A stretch of 64,000 nt of DNA from assembly GCF_009497655.1 (NCBI RefSeq), contig NZ_CP023317.1, positions 1,703,501 to 1,767,500 of the forward strand, in the 5' to 3' direction. Within the stretch, counting starts at the first letter, position 1. Every line of letters starts with the position of its first letter. Of this stretch, positions 27,508 to 36,015 are shown one piece after another. The notes beneath the pieces were generated by a model. That model was given only the letters and a program-made list of their open reading frames with translations. It was not told where the DNA came from and ran no database searches. The position numbers and the translations under genes were made by a program. This DNA comes from Priestia megaterium. GTDB taxonomy: Bacteria; Bacillota; Bacilli; Bacillales; Bacillaceae_H.

Positions 27508-28419
27508 ATGAGACAAAAAATAATTAGAATTAATAAACCAAACATATATAATTTTGATTTAATTTTAAGGTACATAAAAAACTCGCCCTCTTTTGTAATC
27601 GAGAAGGTTATTGAAAACACATATTGTAGAGCTTTTATAATAGGGGGAAGAACGTACCTAGTACTAGTTAGGGACGAAGGAATCGATAGTAAGTACTTGG
27701 AAGTTAAAGTTATTGGTGAAGAAGTTAAGAATAATCAGGTTCAACTAGTAAAGGAGAAAATTATCACAATATTTTGTCTGGAACAAGATATAAACAAAGC
27801 TCAAAAGTCTATAGCTAATGAATCTAAGATAGGAAAATTAATAAAAATGTACGAAGGGTTTAGACCTGTTTTATTAGGAAGTGTCTACGAATCCATCATA
27901 TGGGCAATCATCGGTCAACAAATTAGTGCAAAAGTTGCTCATAGGATTAAAAAGAGTTTGTTAGAAAAAACAGGAGCTAAAATAATAATTAATAACTGTG
28001 AATATTATACAGATTTATGCCCCCACAAGGTGATGAAGTTAAATATAAACCAACTTCGTGACTTAAAGCTAAGTCAAAGGAAAGCTGAATATATTCATGA
28101 AATAACTAAAGCCATTATAGATGAAGAGCTAGACTTAAGTTGCTTATATTTATTAGATCGTGAAGGGGGTTGTAGCTATTTAATGAAACATAGAGGTATA
28201 GGAAAATGGACGGCAGAGTCAATACTAATGAGAGGTATAGGACGTCAAGACATTCTACCCGCAGGAGACTTAATTATACGTAAAGTAGTAGGAGAGATTT
28301 ATGAGTATAACGAATTATTAACAGAATCACAAGTTAGAAAAATATCTACTCAATGGAAAACTGCGGAAACCTGGATTACTCATCTATGCTGGTTTTACAT
28401 GCAAGAAAAAATATTATAA
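27508..28419 (+). CDS. alkA: DNA-3-methyladenine glycosylase II, AlkA-like
   Basis: The 303-residue HhH-GPD glycosylase excises alkylated bases. The hairpin and catalytic Asp are clear in RGIGKWTAESILMRG and LPAGDLIIRK, preceded by the typical SVYESIIWAIIGQQIS. ATG 27508 follows GGAGG. It is divergent from the DinB gene, so both may answer alkylation damage. The peptide cluster follows downstream but has its own promoter. Confidence 0.88.
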   Translation: MRQKIIRINKPNIYNFDLILRYIKNSPSFVIEKVIENTYCRAFIIGGRTYLVLVRDEGIDSKYLEVKVIGEEVKNNQVQLVKEKIITIFCLEQDINKAQKSIANESKIGKLIKMYEGFRPVLLGSVYESIIWAIIGQQISAKVAHRIKKSLLEKTGAKIIINNCEYYTDLCPHKVMKLNINQLRDLKLSQRKAEYIHEITKAIIDEELDLSCLYLLDREGGCSYLMKHRGIGKWTAESILMRGIGRQDILPAGDLIIRKVVGEIYEYNELLTESQVRKISTQWKTAETWITHLCWFYMQEKIL

Positions 28420-28505
28420 ATGGAATATTTGTCGGTTTAAAATAAACGAAAAAAAGTATAATTTACCTGTTTTTGTTTGAATATTATAAAAATTGGATTT
28501 AATTG

Positions 28506-28534
28506 TTGAAAATGCCTTTTTAATGCAATATTAT
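28506..28534 (+). promoter_or_regulatory. Promoter of the peptide cluster
   Basis: TTGAAA (28506-28511), a 17-nt spacer and TATTAT (28529-28534) form a good promoter, with an expected start near 28541, about 27 nt before the peptide start codon. Confidence 0.65.
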
Positions 28535-28567
28535 AAATATATCTTTTAAGAAATGGAGGTGTTAGTT

Positions 28568-28630
28568 ATGAAGGTAAAAGTTAAGAAAACAACTAATAAA
28601 GCTGCGGTATTAAACGGTATTCCAGGCTAA
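28568..28630 (+). CDS. Candidate precursor peptide of a microcin-C-like system
   Basis: A 20-residue basic peptide starts at ATG 28568 behind the very strong site GGAGGTG (28555-28561). It begins MKVKVKK and ends VLNGIPG-stop. It lies between a dedicated promoter and a 30-nt hairpin, immediately upstream of a ThiF/MccB-like gene and an MFS exporter. This is the mccA position in microcin C operons. Known MccA peptides end in Asn; this one ends in Gly with Asn five residues before the end. A regulatory leader peptide is the main alternative. Confidence 0.65.
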   Translation: MKVKVKKTTNKAAVLNGIPG

Positions 28631-28652
28631 AACGTTATCATTATGTGAACTA

Positions 28653-28680
28653 CTTACTTATTGTTTAAACTTCAAGTCTG
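28653..28680 (+). repeat. 28-bp inverted repeat, left copy
   Basis: The sequence around the GTTTAAAC core matches the reverse complement of 31175-31202 at 26 of 28 positions. It lies just after the precursor peptide, and its partner lies just before the final terminator of the cluster. Confidence 0.8.
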
Positions 28681-28685
28681 TAAAT

Positions 28686-28715
28686 ATAGGGAACTATCAT
28701 ATGATAGTTCCCTAT
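28686..28715 (+). terminator. Hairpin between precursor and enzyme genes
   Basis: ATAGGGAACTATCAT (28686-28700) is followed directly by its exact reverse complement (28701-28715), then TTTCAATAATT. The weak T-tract suggests partial termination, giving much more precursor mRNA than enzyme mRNA. E. coli microcin C operons have a comparable terminator between mccA and mccB. Confidence 0.7.
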
Positions 28716-28751
28716 TTCAATAATTAAGAGAAATGGAGTGAAATGTAGAAA

Positions 28752-29858
28752 ATGAAACCTAAGTTCAAAGAGACAATCCCTGTATTTTTTATAAATGATG
28801 AAATCCATATTGGTGAAGAAGATGGAGTAGCAGGAGTTATTGAAGATCCCAGTGGAAGTATTAAGTATTTAATTTCTCTTATTAACGGAAAAAATTCTAT
28901 AGAAGAAATAATACATTTAGTCCAAGAAAAGTATCCAAACATAAAAGAAAATGAGGTATTGGAAGGGATAAAGGCATTAGATACAGAGAAATATTTAGAA
29001 GATAATTCTTTGAATCCTCAATCTATAGGAGATTATGAACTCGAAAGATACAAAGCAAACCTTAATTATTTTTCGCTTTTTACGTCTTTAGAGGACAATA
29101 AGTACAATGTGCAAGAAACTATCATAAATACAAAGGTTGCTTTGCTCGGAATCGGAGGTTTAGGTAGTCAAATACTATATCATCTATCTGCATTAGGTTT
29201 TCATAACATTAATGCATTGGATTTTGATACTTTGGAATTAAGCAATTTTAATAGACAGTTGTTATATTCTGAAAAAGATATTAATAAGTTAAAAACGGAA
29301 TTAGCAAAGGAAAGAATATCGCGTTTTAATCCTAATGTTAAGTTAAACGTTACTAATAAGCGTATAGAATGTGCTGAAGATGTAATGGCACATATTGAAG
29401 GTAGTGATTATGTAATTTGTGTAGCCGATAAACCAACCCTTCATATACAGGACTGGGTGAATGAAGCAGTAGTGAAGTTAGGAAAGCCGTTAGTTTCAGG
29501 TGGAGTCCTAAACACAAGGGGCAGATTTTATTCTATGTTACCAGGAAAAACTGGGTGTGTAGAGTGTCATAAACAAACCATAATTGAAAGTGATGTTATA
29601 GTTAATAAGCAACTTGACAGTATGCATCAGATAAATTTTCAACGAAATAATGCTGCGATTAGTCCTAATGTAGCTATGTTGGCTGGTGCTATTGTAAATG
29701 AATTTTTAGGGTTGGTAACAGGTATTCAAACTCCAACATCATTAGGGAAAATGATGGAATTAAATTTCCTTACATATCAAACTTACCCTATTTCAGAGTG
29801 GAATAAGAAAGAGGATTGTCCAGTTTGCCATTCCGCACCTGTAACAGCAGGTAAATAA
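28752..29858 (+). CDS. MccB-like / ThiF-family peptide adenylyltransferase
   Basis: The 368-residue protein has an N-terminal RRE/PqqD-like peptide-binding region (about 5-95) and an E1-type adenylation domain. Visible are the nucleotide loop GIGGLG (133-138), the acidic strand end LDFD (157-160), NFNRQLL (165-171) and zinc pairs CVEC (269-272) and CPVC (356-359). This order matches MccB, which couples a nucleotide to the C-terminus of a peptide. No YcaO partner or ThiS/MoaD-like carrier is nearby, which argues against thiamine or thiazole roles. The ribosome site GGAGTG is rather far (about 12 nt). Confidence 0.8.
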   Translation: MKPKFKETIPVFFINDEIHIGEEDGVAGVIEDPSGSIKYLISLINGKNSIEEIIHLVQEKYPNIKENEVLEGIKALDTEKYLEDNSLNPQSIGDYELERYKANLNYFSLFTSLEDNKYNVQETIINTKVALLGIGGLGSQILYHLSALGFHNINALDFDTLELSNFNRQLLYSEKDINKLKTELAKERISRFNPNVKLNVTNKRIECAEDVMAHIEGSDYVICVADKPTLHIQDWVNEAVVKLGKPLVSGGVLNTRGRFYSMLPGKTGCVECHKQTIIESDVIVNKQLDSMHQINFQRNNAAISPNVAMLAGAIVNEFLGLVTGIQTPTSLGKMMELNFLTYQTYPISEWNKKEDCPVCHSAPVTAGK

Positions 29859-29875
29859 TTATGATGGGGGGGTAA

Positions 29876-31114
29876 ATGTTGAAATCTTATGAAGTACTAA
29901 AGAACAGAGATTTTTTATGCTTATTTTTAAGTGCCACAACAAGTAAGTTGGGCACGTCTTTTTTTCAAATCGCACTGCCTTTATTAGTATATGATTTGAC
30001 TAAATCACCAAGTTTAATGGCATTAACATTTGTTTTAGAAATTACGCCTCAAGTATTGTTTAGTTTGTTAGGCGGAGCCTTAGCTGATCGTATAAGTAAG
30101 AAATACATTTTATTAATAGGTGATATTTTATCAGCCATTTTAATTATTATCATACCTCTTGCAGCTTTAATAAACGTGTTAGATATATGGATTGTATATG
30201 TGGTAGCTTTTTTAATATCAGCTGTGAGTGCATTTTATCATCCAAGTTTTGAATCAGTCATACCAGAAATTTTAGAAGGTGAAAATTTAATACAGGGTAA
30301 CTCTTTATTCAAGTTATCAGAGACAATCACAACCTTTGCAGGCCCTTCAATAGCAGGCATTTTAATTGCTTTGGTTGGAACTCATAACTTATTATATTTT
30401 AATTTTTTCACGTATTTTCTTTCTGGAATATTCATTGGCTTAATAACTAAGAAATATAAAAGCCAGAATCCAGTTAATAGTTCTATAATGAATTCAATAG
30501 CTGAAGGAGTTAAATACGTTATAAATACTAAAAAGATTTTGATAGGGACTATTCTCATATTCTTAATCAATGTGGGTTATGGTGCTATGGAAGCTTTATT
30601 TATGTTTCATCTAAAGGATAATTTACATTTATCGGCACAGTATATTGGTTTAATATTTTCCCTACAAACCTTAGGGTCATTTGTAGCAATTTATGCTGCA
30701 AATAAACTAAATAAATTACCACGGGGAAATATAATTATCTATTGTGGTGTAATAATAGGTTTAGGTCAAACTATCCTTACTTTTTCAAACACTGCAGTTA
30801 TTTTGTTAATAGTCTGTAGAATTGTAATTGTCGGTTCGGTAACATTATTAGCAATTAATTGGTTTACCCTTAGGCAAGAGATTGTGCCATCAGCCTTATT
30901 GGGAAGAGTAATTAGTTCAACTCGTATGTTAGCTTTTTTGGCTTTACCGATTAGTGGAATGTTAGCAGGTGTTGCAGCTGAATATATTAGCGTCTCTTTA
31001 ATTTTTATTTCAGCAGGCATCCTAACGATTGTGGCGTCTTTAATCGGCATTAAGACCTCTCTATTTGAGACCCAACAATCTATAGATCAACCTATTAATA
31101 GTAGCAACAAGTAG
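29876..31114 (+). CDS. MFS exporter of the peptide cluster (MccC-like)
   Basis: A 412-residue protein with 12 predicted helices. It has the MFS motif GGALADRISKK between helices 2 and 3 and the PSFESVIPEI loop of the drug-exporter group. It begins 17 bp after the MccB-like gene, so they are co-transcribed. In microcin C systems MccC of this family exports the nucleotide-peptide and gives partial immunity. No MccE- or MccF-type immunity gene is beside it. A G-rich run (29865-29872) serves as ribosome site for ATG 29876. Confidence 0.85.
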   Translation: MLKSYEVLKNRDFLCLFLSATTSKLGTSFFQIALPLLVYDLTKSPSLMALTFVLEITPQVLFSLLGGALADRISKKYILLIGDILSAILIIIIPLAALINVLDIWIVYVVAFLISAVSAFYHPSFESVIPEILEGENLIQGNSLFKLSETITTFAGPSIAGILIALVGTHNLLYFNFFTYFLSGIFIGLITKKYKSQNPVNSSIMNSIAEGVKYVINTKKILIGTILIFLINVGYGAMEALFMFHLKDNLHLSAQYIGLIFSLQTLGSFVAIYAANKLNKLPRGNIIIYCGVIIGLGQTILTFSNTAVILLIVCRIVIVGSVTLLAINWFTLRQEIVPSALLGRVISSTRMLAFLALPISGMLAGVAAEYISVSLIFISAGILTIVASLIGIKTSLFETQQSIDQPINSSNK

Positions 31115-31174
31115 ATAATTACTTGGGTTGACTTGAAACATATTGATATTTAGTGTATTCTTCTATAAGAACTT

Positions 31175-31202
31175 CATACTTGGAGTTTAAACAATAAGTA
31201 AG
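31175..31202 (-). repeat. 28-bp inverted repeat, right copy
   Basis: Reverse complement of 28653-28680 at 26 of 28 positions. It ends directly at the cluster's final terminator. Confidence 0.8.
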
Positions 31203-31238
31203 AACCCCTTTAACATACGGTTAATAGGGGTTTTTAAT
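31203..31238 (+). terminator. Terminator of the peptide cluster
   Basis: AACCCCT pairs with AGGGGTT, extended by TAAC/GTTA, followed by a T-run. It closes the rightward unit. Confidence 0.8.
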
Positions 31239-31381
31239 TTTTAATCCAAATGTGCATCTGATATACAAGCAAAAATCTTTTTTCATACCGAAAATACGAG
31301 TTATGTTAAGTAAAACGTAAAGTATTTGATGAAAATAATCAGTTTAACTATTTACTCTTAGTGATGACAAATGGATGGGTG

Positions 31382-31822
31382 TCACCAAAAAGTTGGCTTA
31401 CCGACCATAAACCAAAGCATAGTCATTAATAGAATGATATAAATCCAAATAGATCGCTCTAGTTTAGTTGCCAGTTCTTTTTTATTTTGTCCTTCCTCCT
31501 TGTACTTTCGAAGTGTTGGTGAAAAAGCACGGGCCAGAAAGAACAAGGAGCAAAAAAGGAAAATCAGTGTCATTATAATCCACGGCGTAGTCCACGTCCA
31601 TGGGCCACACATAACGAGGAGTATCCCTGTGATAACAAGAACATGGCCCGTATGTTTTGCGAGCCTAACAACAGATTGAAATGTGATCAAATAGGCATTC
31701 ATTTCTTGTTCTCTTGAACTATGTAGTTTTTTAACAATTGGCAAGAGAATAAAAAAAGGACCAATCGATAAAATGACACTAGAAACATGAATATATACTA
31801 ATATACGGTACAACAAATCCAT
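31382..31822 (-). CDS. DUF2269-type membrane protein
   Basis: A 146-residue, four-helix membrane protein with HVSSVILSIGPFFILLPIV at the start and a W-rich last helix. It resembles the DUF2269 family of unknown role. It follows the ASCH-like gene by 12 bp, so both are likely one leftward operon. Confidence 0.65.
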   Translation of the reverse strand: MDLLYRILVYIHVSSVILSIGPFFILLPIVKKLHSSREQEMNAYLITFQSVVRLAKHTGHVLVITGILLVMCGPWTWTTPWIIMTLIFLFCSLFFLARAFSPTLRKYKEEGQNKKELATKLERSIWIYIILLMTMLWFMVGKPTFW

Positions 31823-31834
31823 TTCTTTTACCTA

Positions 31835-32185
31835 TCAATCGTTAACTAATCTGAACTCATGCACCCATACCCTCATTTGCGGAAGCCAAGGCATCCCAGG
31901 ATGATAAGACAAAATAGATTGTTTATATTCCTCTACTGTAGCATAGCCTTCCTGGCGAGCATTTTCATCTGTTAATTCACCTAGTGATTGAGAATAAACT
32001 CGTTCCACTACAAATTTTTGATCTTCTAAAACCATTATCTCTCCTACATCAGCATATCTTCCATTTCGGCGAGTTGCTGTTTTGCTGCCTTTGATTACTT
32101 TATTTACATCATCCGGCATTGTTACAAGTCGATCGATTGTACATGTTTTTGGTGGCAATTCATTTTGTGCTTCATGGTTACTCAT
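31835..32185 (-). CDS. ASCH-domain-like protein
   Basis: A 116-residue soluble protein with KVIKGSKTATRRNGRYADVGEI, which resembles the ligand- and RNA-binding loop of ASCH/PUA-like domains. The substrate is unknown. ATG 32185 (MSNHEAQ) is chosen because AAAGGAG lies at the right distance, inside a longer frame starting at 32203. Confidence 0.65.
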   Translation of the reverse strand: MSNHEAQNELPPKTCTIDRLVTMPDDVNKVIKGSKTATRRNGRYADVGEIMVLEDQKFVVERVYSQSLGELTDENARQEGYATVEEYKQSILSYHPGMPWLPQMRVWVHEFRLVND

Positions 32186-32203
32186 TAAAAAAACTCCTTT
32201 CAT

Positions 32204-32697
32204 TTCTTGTCTCTTATTTAATGTATCACATTTTTAATAACGAATTTCATTTGAATTTATTAGGTTGAAAATTTCTCTAATAAATCTATTATAATTTATC
32301 CCTTTTGTTAGTGGATAGTCTAAGCACATGACATAATGTATATAAGAGGATGAATTATTTTTTGAGCGTATAATAAGGGTTATTTTATAGATTGAAGTTT
32401 CAATAACTGTAAGTATTAAAGGTATAAACCTACTTTTTACAAAAAAGATATTTCTTTGGCTGGTTTGTACAAAACTTTCTCCTTTACAACTAGATGCGTT
32501 TATTGTATGATTACACAACAGGAACATTTGTTCGATATTAAGGGTTTAGAGATAAATAAAGGAACAACAGAATAAACCAAGACAGTTAAACACAAAATTT
32601 TCTCGCACGGAGCAAAAACATTTGAGCCAATCCTTATTATTTATCCACATACATTGTCGTTTACTGTAAACGTACTAACAATCGGAGGTTTTAAATT
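32204..32697 (+). promoter_or_regulatory. Upstream region of the second recA
   Basis: No credible gene lies here. A LexA box sits at 32522-32533, 165 bp before the recA start codon. The leader between them is AT-rich and contains no strong hairpin. A 97-codon leftward frame (32234-32527) lacks a ribosome site and overlaps the LexA box. Confidence 0.5.
32522..32533. promoter_or_regulatory. LexA (SOS) box
   Basis: GAACATTTGTTC is a perfect GAAC-N4-GTTC palindrome, the core of the Bacillus SOS box, and is followed by G as in CGAAC-N4-GTTCG. It marks the recA gene as damage-inducible. Confidence 0.8.
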
Positions 32698-33729
32698 ATG
32701 AATGATAAACAAGCAGCACTAGATATGGCTCTAAAACAAATTGAAAAACAATTCGGTACAGGATCAATTATTAAGATGGGGGAAGGCACACATACAAAAG
32801 TTGAGGCATCTAGCTCAGGTTCATTAGCTTTAGATATCGCTCTTGGGATTAATGGTTATCCAAAAGGAAGAATCATGGAAGTGTACGGACCCGAAAGCTC
32901 AGGTAAAACAACAGTTTCCTTACATGCGATTGCAGAAGTACAAAAAAATGGAGGTCGAGCTGCCTTTATTGATGCTGAACACGCACTTGATCCAGTTTAC
33001 GCAAGAAAACTAGGTGTAGATATTGATGAGTTACTGTTATCTCAACCAGATACTGGTGAGCAGGCACTTGAAATTGCTGAAGCATTAGTTAGAAGTGGTG
33101 CTGTAGATATTATTGTTGTTGACTCAGTAGCAGCATTAGTTCCTCAAAAAGAAATTGAGGGAGAAATGGGAGATTCTCACGTAGGTCTACAAGCTCGTTT
33201 GATGTCTCAAGCCCTTCGTAAACTATCTGGAGCAATTAATAAGTCTAAAACCATTGCTATCTTCATCAATCAAATCAGGGAGAAAGTAGGCGTTATGTTT
33301 GGAAATCCGGAAACAACGCCAGGTGGAAGAGCACTAAAATTCTATTCTTCCGTTCGTCTTGAGGTTCGCCGCGCTGAACAACTTAAACTGGGAAATGACA
33401 TAGTTGGTAACAAAACAAGAATCAAAGTAGTCAAAAATAAGATGGCACCTCCTTTCCGCATTGCTGAAGTAGATATTATGTATGGAGAAGGTATCTCAAG
33501 AGAAGGAGAAATCTTAGATATTGGTTCTGAAGTAGATATTGTTCAAAAGTCTGGATCTTGGTTTTCATATAATGGAGAACGTTTAGGACAGGGAAGAGAA
33601 AACGCTAAGGTTTTCTTAAAAGAAAACCCTGAAATCAGAGAAGAAATTAGAAAAAACATTATTGATTTTAAATATGGTAATACTGACAACGATAATGATA
33701 TTGATAGCGATAGCGAAAACGAAAGCTAA
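32698..33729 (+). CDS. recA: RecA recombinase (probably a second recA)
   Basis: The 343-residue protein is a full RecA: Walker A GPESSGKT (about 66-73), IDAEHALDP, Walker [13 protein letters not shown], loop L2 with [22 protein letters not shown], and an acidic tail [14 protein letters not shown]. It binds single-stranded DNA, promotes strand exchange and triggers LexA self-cleavage. Usual neighbours of chromosomal recA (cinA, rny) are missing. It lies beside an integrase remnant and accessory genes, so it is likely the extra copy; B. megaterium is known to have two. ATG follows GGAGG. Confidence 0.95.
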   Translation: MNDKQAALDMALKQIEKQFGTGSIIKMGEGTHTKVEASSSGSLALDIALGINGYPKGRIMEVYGPESSGKTTVSLHAIAEVQKNGGRAAFIDAEHALDPVYARKLGVDIDELLLSQPDTGEQALEIAEALVRSGAVDIIVVDSVAALVPQKEIEGEMGDSHVGLQARLMSQALRKLSGAINKSKTIAIFINQIREKVGVMFGNPETTPGGRALKFYSSVRLEVRRAEQLKLGNDIVGNKTRIKVVKNKMAPPFRIAEVDIMYGEGISREGEILDIGSEVDIVQKSGSWFSYNGERLGQGRENAKVFLKENPEIREEIRKNIIDFKYGNTDNDNDIDSDSENES

Positions 33730-33789
33730 TAAAAGCTTAAAATGCCTTTCCCGGCAGCTTCAAGCCCACCCATTTCACTGATTTCACTT

Positions 33790-33957
33790 CATTATTTTGG
33801 TCATTTTATGCGATTTAGTAGCCAACAGGGAGCTGATATCGTCTTAATTCAAAAGGAGCTTGGTCACAGTGATCGTAAAATAACGGAACGTTATCTAGAA
33901 AAGGTTTTGCAGAGAAAACAAAAAATTGGGCTACTGTGGAAGGAACAAGATTTCTAA
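33790..33957 (+). pseudogene. 3' remnant of a tyrosine recombinase
   Basis: The frame ends with GADIVLIQKELGHSDRKITE, then RYLEKVL, the His/Trp-box and catalytic Tyr region of phage-type integrases. The conserved HxxR is degraded (HYFGH). Everything before position 33790 is missing. It starts about 60 bp after recA. Confidence 0.75.
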
Positions 33958-34036
33958 TTGAGATACTGTTGTCTAAAGCGCTATACTAGACTTTTTATTG
34001 CAATCTCTTTAAACAGAAAAATTCTTATAGCAAACA

Positions 34037-34070
34037 AACAGAACCCTATTTAATTAAATAGGGTTCTGTT
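34037..34070 (-). terminator. Terminator after secreted protein copy B
   Basis: A perfect 34-nt palindrome (17-bp arms, 34037-34053 and 34054-34070) is followed by a T-rich stretch on the minus strand. Confidence 0.8.
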
Positions 34071-34078
34071 TAATTAGA

Positions 34079-34552
34079 TCAAGGTCTATGGAAGTTGACC
34101 GTTTTCTCATCGTCCCCCGTACGTTCAAACCAACCTCTAAAGGCCCAGTTATCATATCCACCGTCGCCTTCATTAATAAACGTTCCTTCTTCAAATATCC
34201 AGACCCCGAACGTGATACCATCATAATCTACGGTATCAAAATATTGTACACCTTGTAACTGGTCGGAATTATAACCTTGACTTAAATTCATTACTATCAC
34301 ATTATACTGCTGACCCGATTCAAAGAAAGCTTTTTCCATCGCTCCCTTAACAAAACCACTTCGATTGTCGGCAGTTTTAGCCGCATCTGCAATCGCTTGT
34401 CCTATGGCTACTGGATCAATTGCTACGTCTCCTCCAACTTCTGCAGCTTCTGCGGAGCCAGCAGAACCTCCTAAATTCGGTAGAGCTAATGGCGTCGCTA
34501 ACATAGCTAAACCTACAGCAGAAGCTACAACAGCTTGTTTCGCTCTTCTCAT
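34079..34552 (-). CDS. Small secreted protein, copy B
   Basis: This 157-residue paralogue of the protein at 11603-12076 has seven differing residues. It has the same signal peptide (cleavage after AEAA), the same GGAGGAG ribosome site and a similar leader, but a different terminator. It lies in the opposite orientation, 22 kb away. The function is unknown; duplication of a secreted protein suggests a dosage or surface role. Confidence 0.8.
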   Translation of the reverse strand: MRRAKQAVVASAVGLAMLATPLALPNLGGSAGSAEAAEVGGDVAIDPVAIGQAIADAAKTADNRSGFVKGAMEKAFFESGQQYNVIVMNLSQGYNSDQLQGVQYFDTVDYDGITFGVWIFEEGTFINEGDGGYDNWAFRGWFERTGDDEKTVNFHRP

Positions 34553-34755
34553 TTGATCTCCTCCTATTTTAGTTGGTTCTTAGAACAAATACCCTTTTTA
34601 TGAATATTAAAACAAAAATTCCATAATTAAGTATATATAGGGGACAAAAAAGTAAAATAAAGGTTTGAAAAAACCTGAAAATAATCTCGATCTATTGAAG
34701 ATTCAGATAGGTTAAACGTACATTTCAGTAAAGACTTTTATAAAACGTCACTTAC

Positions 34756-35208
34756 TTATTTGTTACTGAGTTGCTCTGCCAAACCGATTAAAAGTCCTTC
34801 TACTCCACGAATGTAGCAGAGACGATACGAGTCCTCGTACTGAACCACTTCGCCAACGAGCTGAGCGCCATATCTAGTAAGTCTGGAGACCATTTCGTCA
34901 ATGTCTTCAACAGTGAACATGACGCGTAGATAGCCGAGAGCGTTTACAGGAGCATTCCGGTGATCTGATATAGTAGGTGGGCTGAGAAATCGCGAAAGTT
35001 CAATCCGACTGTGACCATCCGGGGTAACCATCATCGCAATCTCTACACGCTGAGAACCCAATCCCGTTACGCGGCCACCCCATTGACCTTCGACGGTGGC
35101 CCGCCCTTCGAGACTCAAGCCAATCTCCTTAAAGAAAGAAATTGCGTCATCAAGGGATTCTACAACGATGCTGACATTGTCCATTCTTAGTAGGTTGTTT
35201 TTTTCCAT
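34756..35208 (-). CDS. VOC (glyoxalase/dioxygenase superfamily) protein
   Basis: A 150-residue beta-alpha-beta-beta-beta protein with two VOC modules (DNVSIVVESLDDAISFFKEIG and YLRVMFTVEDIDEMVSRLTR). A terminal GLLIGLAEQL strand takes the place of the usual metal Glu region. Such proteins are often lyases or resistance proteins. Codon use is somewhat more GC-rich than neighbouring genes, which may indicate recent transfer. Confidence 0.78.
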   Translation of the reverse strand: MEKNNLLRMDNVSIVVESLDDAISFFKEIGLSLEGRATVEGQWGGRVTGLGSQRVEIAMMVTPDGHSRIELSRFLSPPTISDHRNAPVNALGYLRVMFTVEDIDEMVSRLTRYGAQLVGEVVQYEDSYRLCYIRGVEGLLIGLAEQLSNK

Positions 35209-35492
35209 AGTTTTATCTCCTTATGTGTAAAATTTTATTATCTGTCCATTTTCATAATCATTCTATTTAAAAGTTACAAATTCCTTTCAAACAAAACATT
35301 GCTATCCTGTCACTAGGCCATATTTGTTGTATACTTTATATTCTTTGTAGAAAAATGATCTATTTGTCATTAATACACGAAGTACTTTATCATTTACTTA
35401 ACTAATTAATGAAAAAATGGGTGTAATAATAATTCTAAAGAGTGTATAGTAAAGAATAATTTTTCATTATATGTCTGAGAGGTGGGATTGTT

Positions 35493-35996
35493 ATGGAAAA
35501 GCTAGAATATGAATGGGTAAAACTAGCACGACAAACTTTATTAGAGCAGTGTAGAGAATTGAGTGAAGGTGACTTGACGAAAGAGTTTGCATTTGGTTTT
35601 CAAAATATTAGAGATTCTCTAGTTCATGTGGCAGGTTGCTACCATGCTTGGTTAGGTTCTTTTGTGCTTTCAGAAACATCATCACCACTATTCACAAAAG
35701 AAGTAATTAATACTATGAAAATAGACGATATTCAGCATTATTTTCAACAGGCTGATAGATATGTAGAAAAAGTATTGGAGCAATTCACAGATAAATTTGA
35801 TGAGTCTATCGAAAAAGAACTTGCTTGGAGAGCAAACAGTGGTTTTGTAAGAAAGACACCTCGTCAATTGCTTACCCATTCAATTACTCACGAATCACAT
35901 CATAAAGGACAAATTGTAGTTATGTTACGTCTATTAGGGCATACACCTAAAAATACGGACATATTGGGATTACCTGAAAAAGAACCTTTCAAATAA
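35493..35996 (+). CDS. DinB-family protein
   Basis: A 167-residue DinB protein with metal-site histidines in LVHVAGCYHAW and THSITHESHHKGQ. It resembles the YizA/YuaE type rather than the other DinB proteins of this window. The upstream leader has a partial copy near 40545-40620. The function is unknown. Confidence 0.82.
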   Translation: MEKLEYEWVKLARQTLLEQCRELSEGDLTKEFAFGFQNIRDSLVHVAGCYHAWLGSFVLSETSSPLFTKEVINTMKIDDIQHYFQQADRYVEKVLEQFTDKFDESIEKELAWRANSGFVRKTPRQLLTHSITHESHHKGQIVVMLRLLGHTPKNTDILGLPEKEPFK

Positions 35997-36015
35997 TAAA
36001 TTAAGAAATCATTTC

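Noticed and set aside
32234-32527. 97-codon leftward frame upstream of recA
   Set aside because: No ribosome site, overlaps the LexA box, composition typical of non-coding AT-rich DNA.
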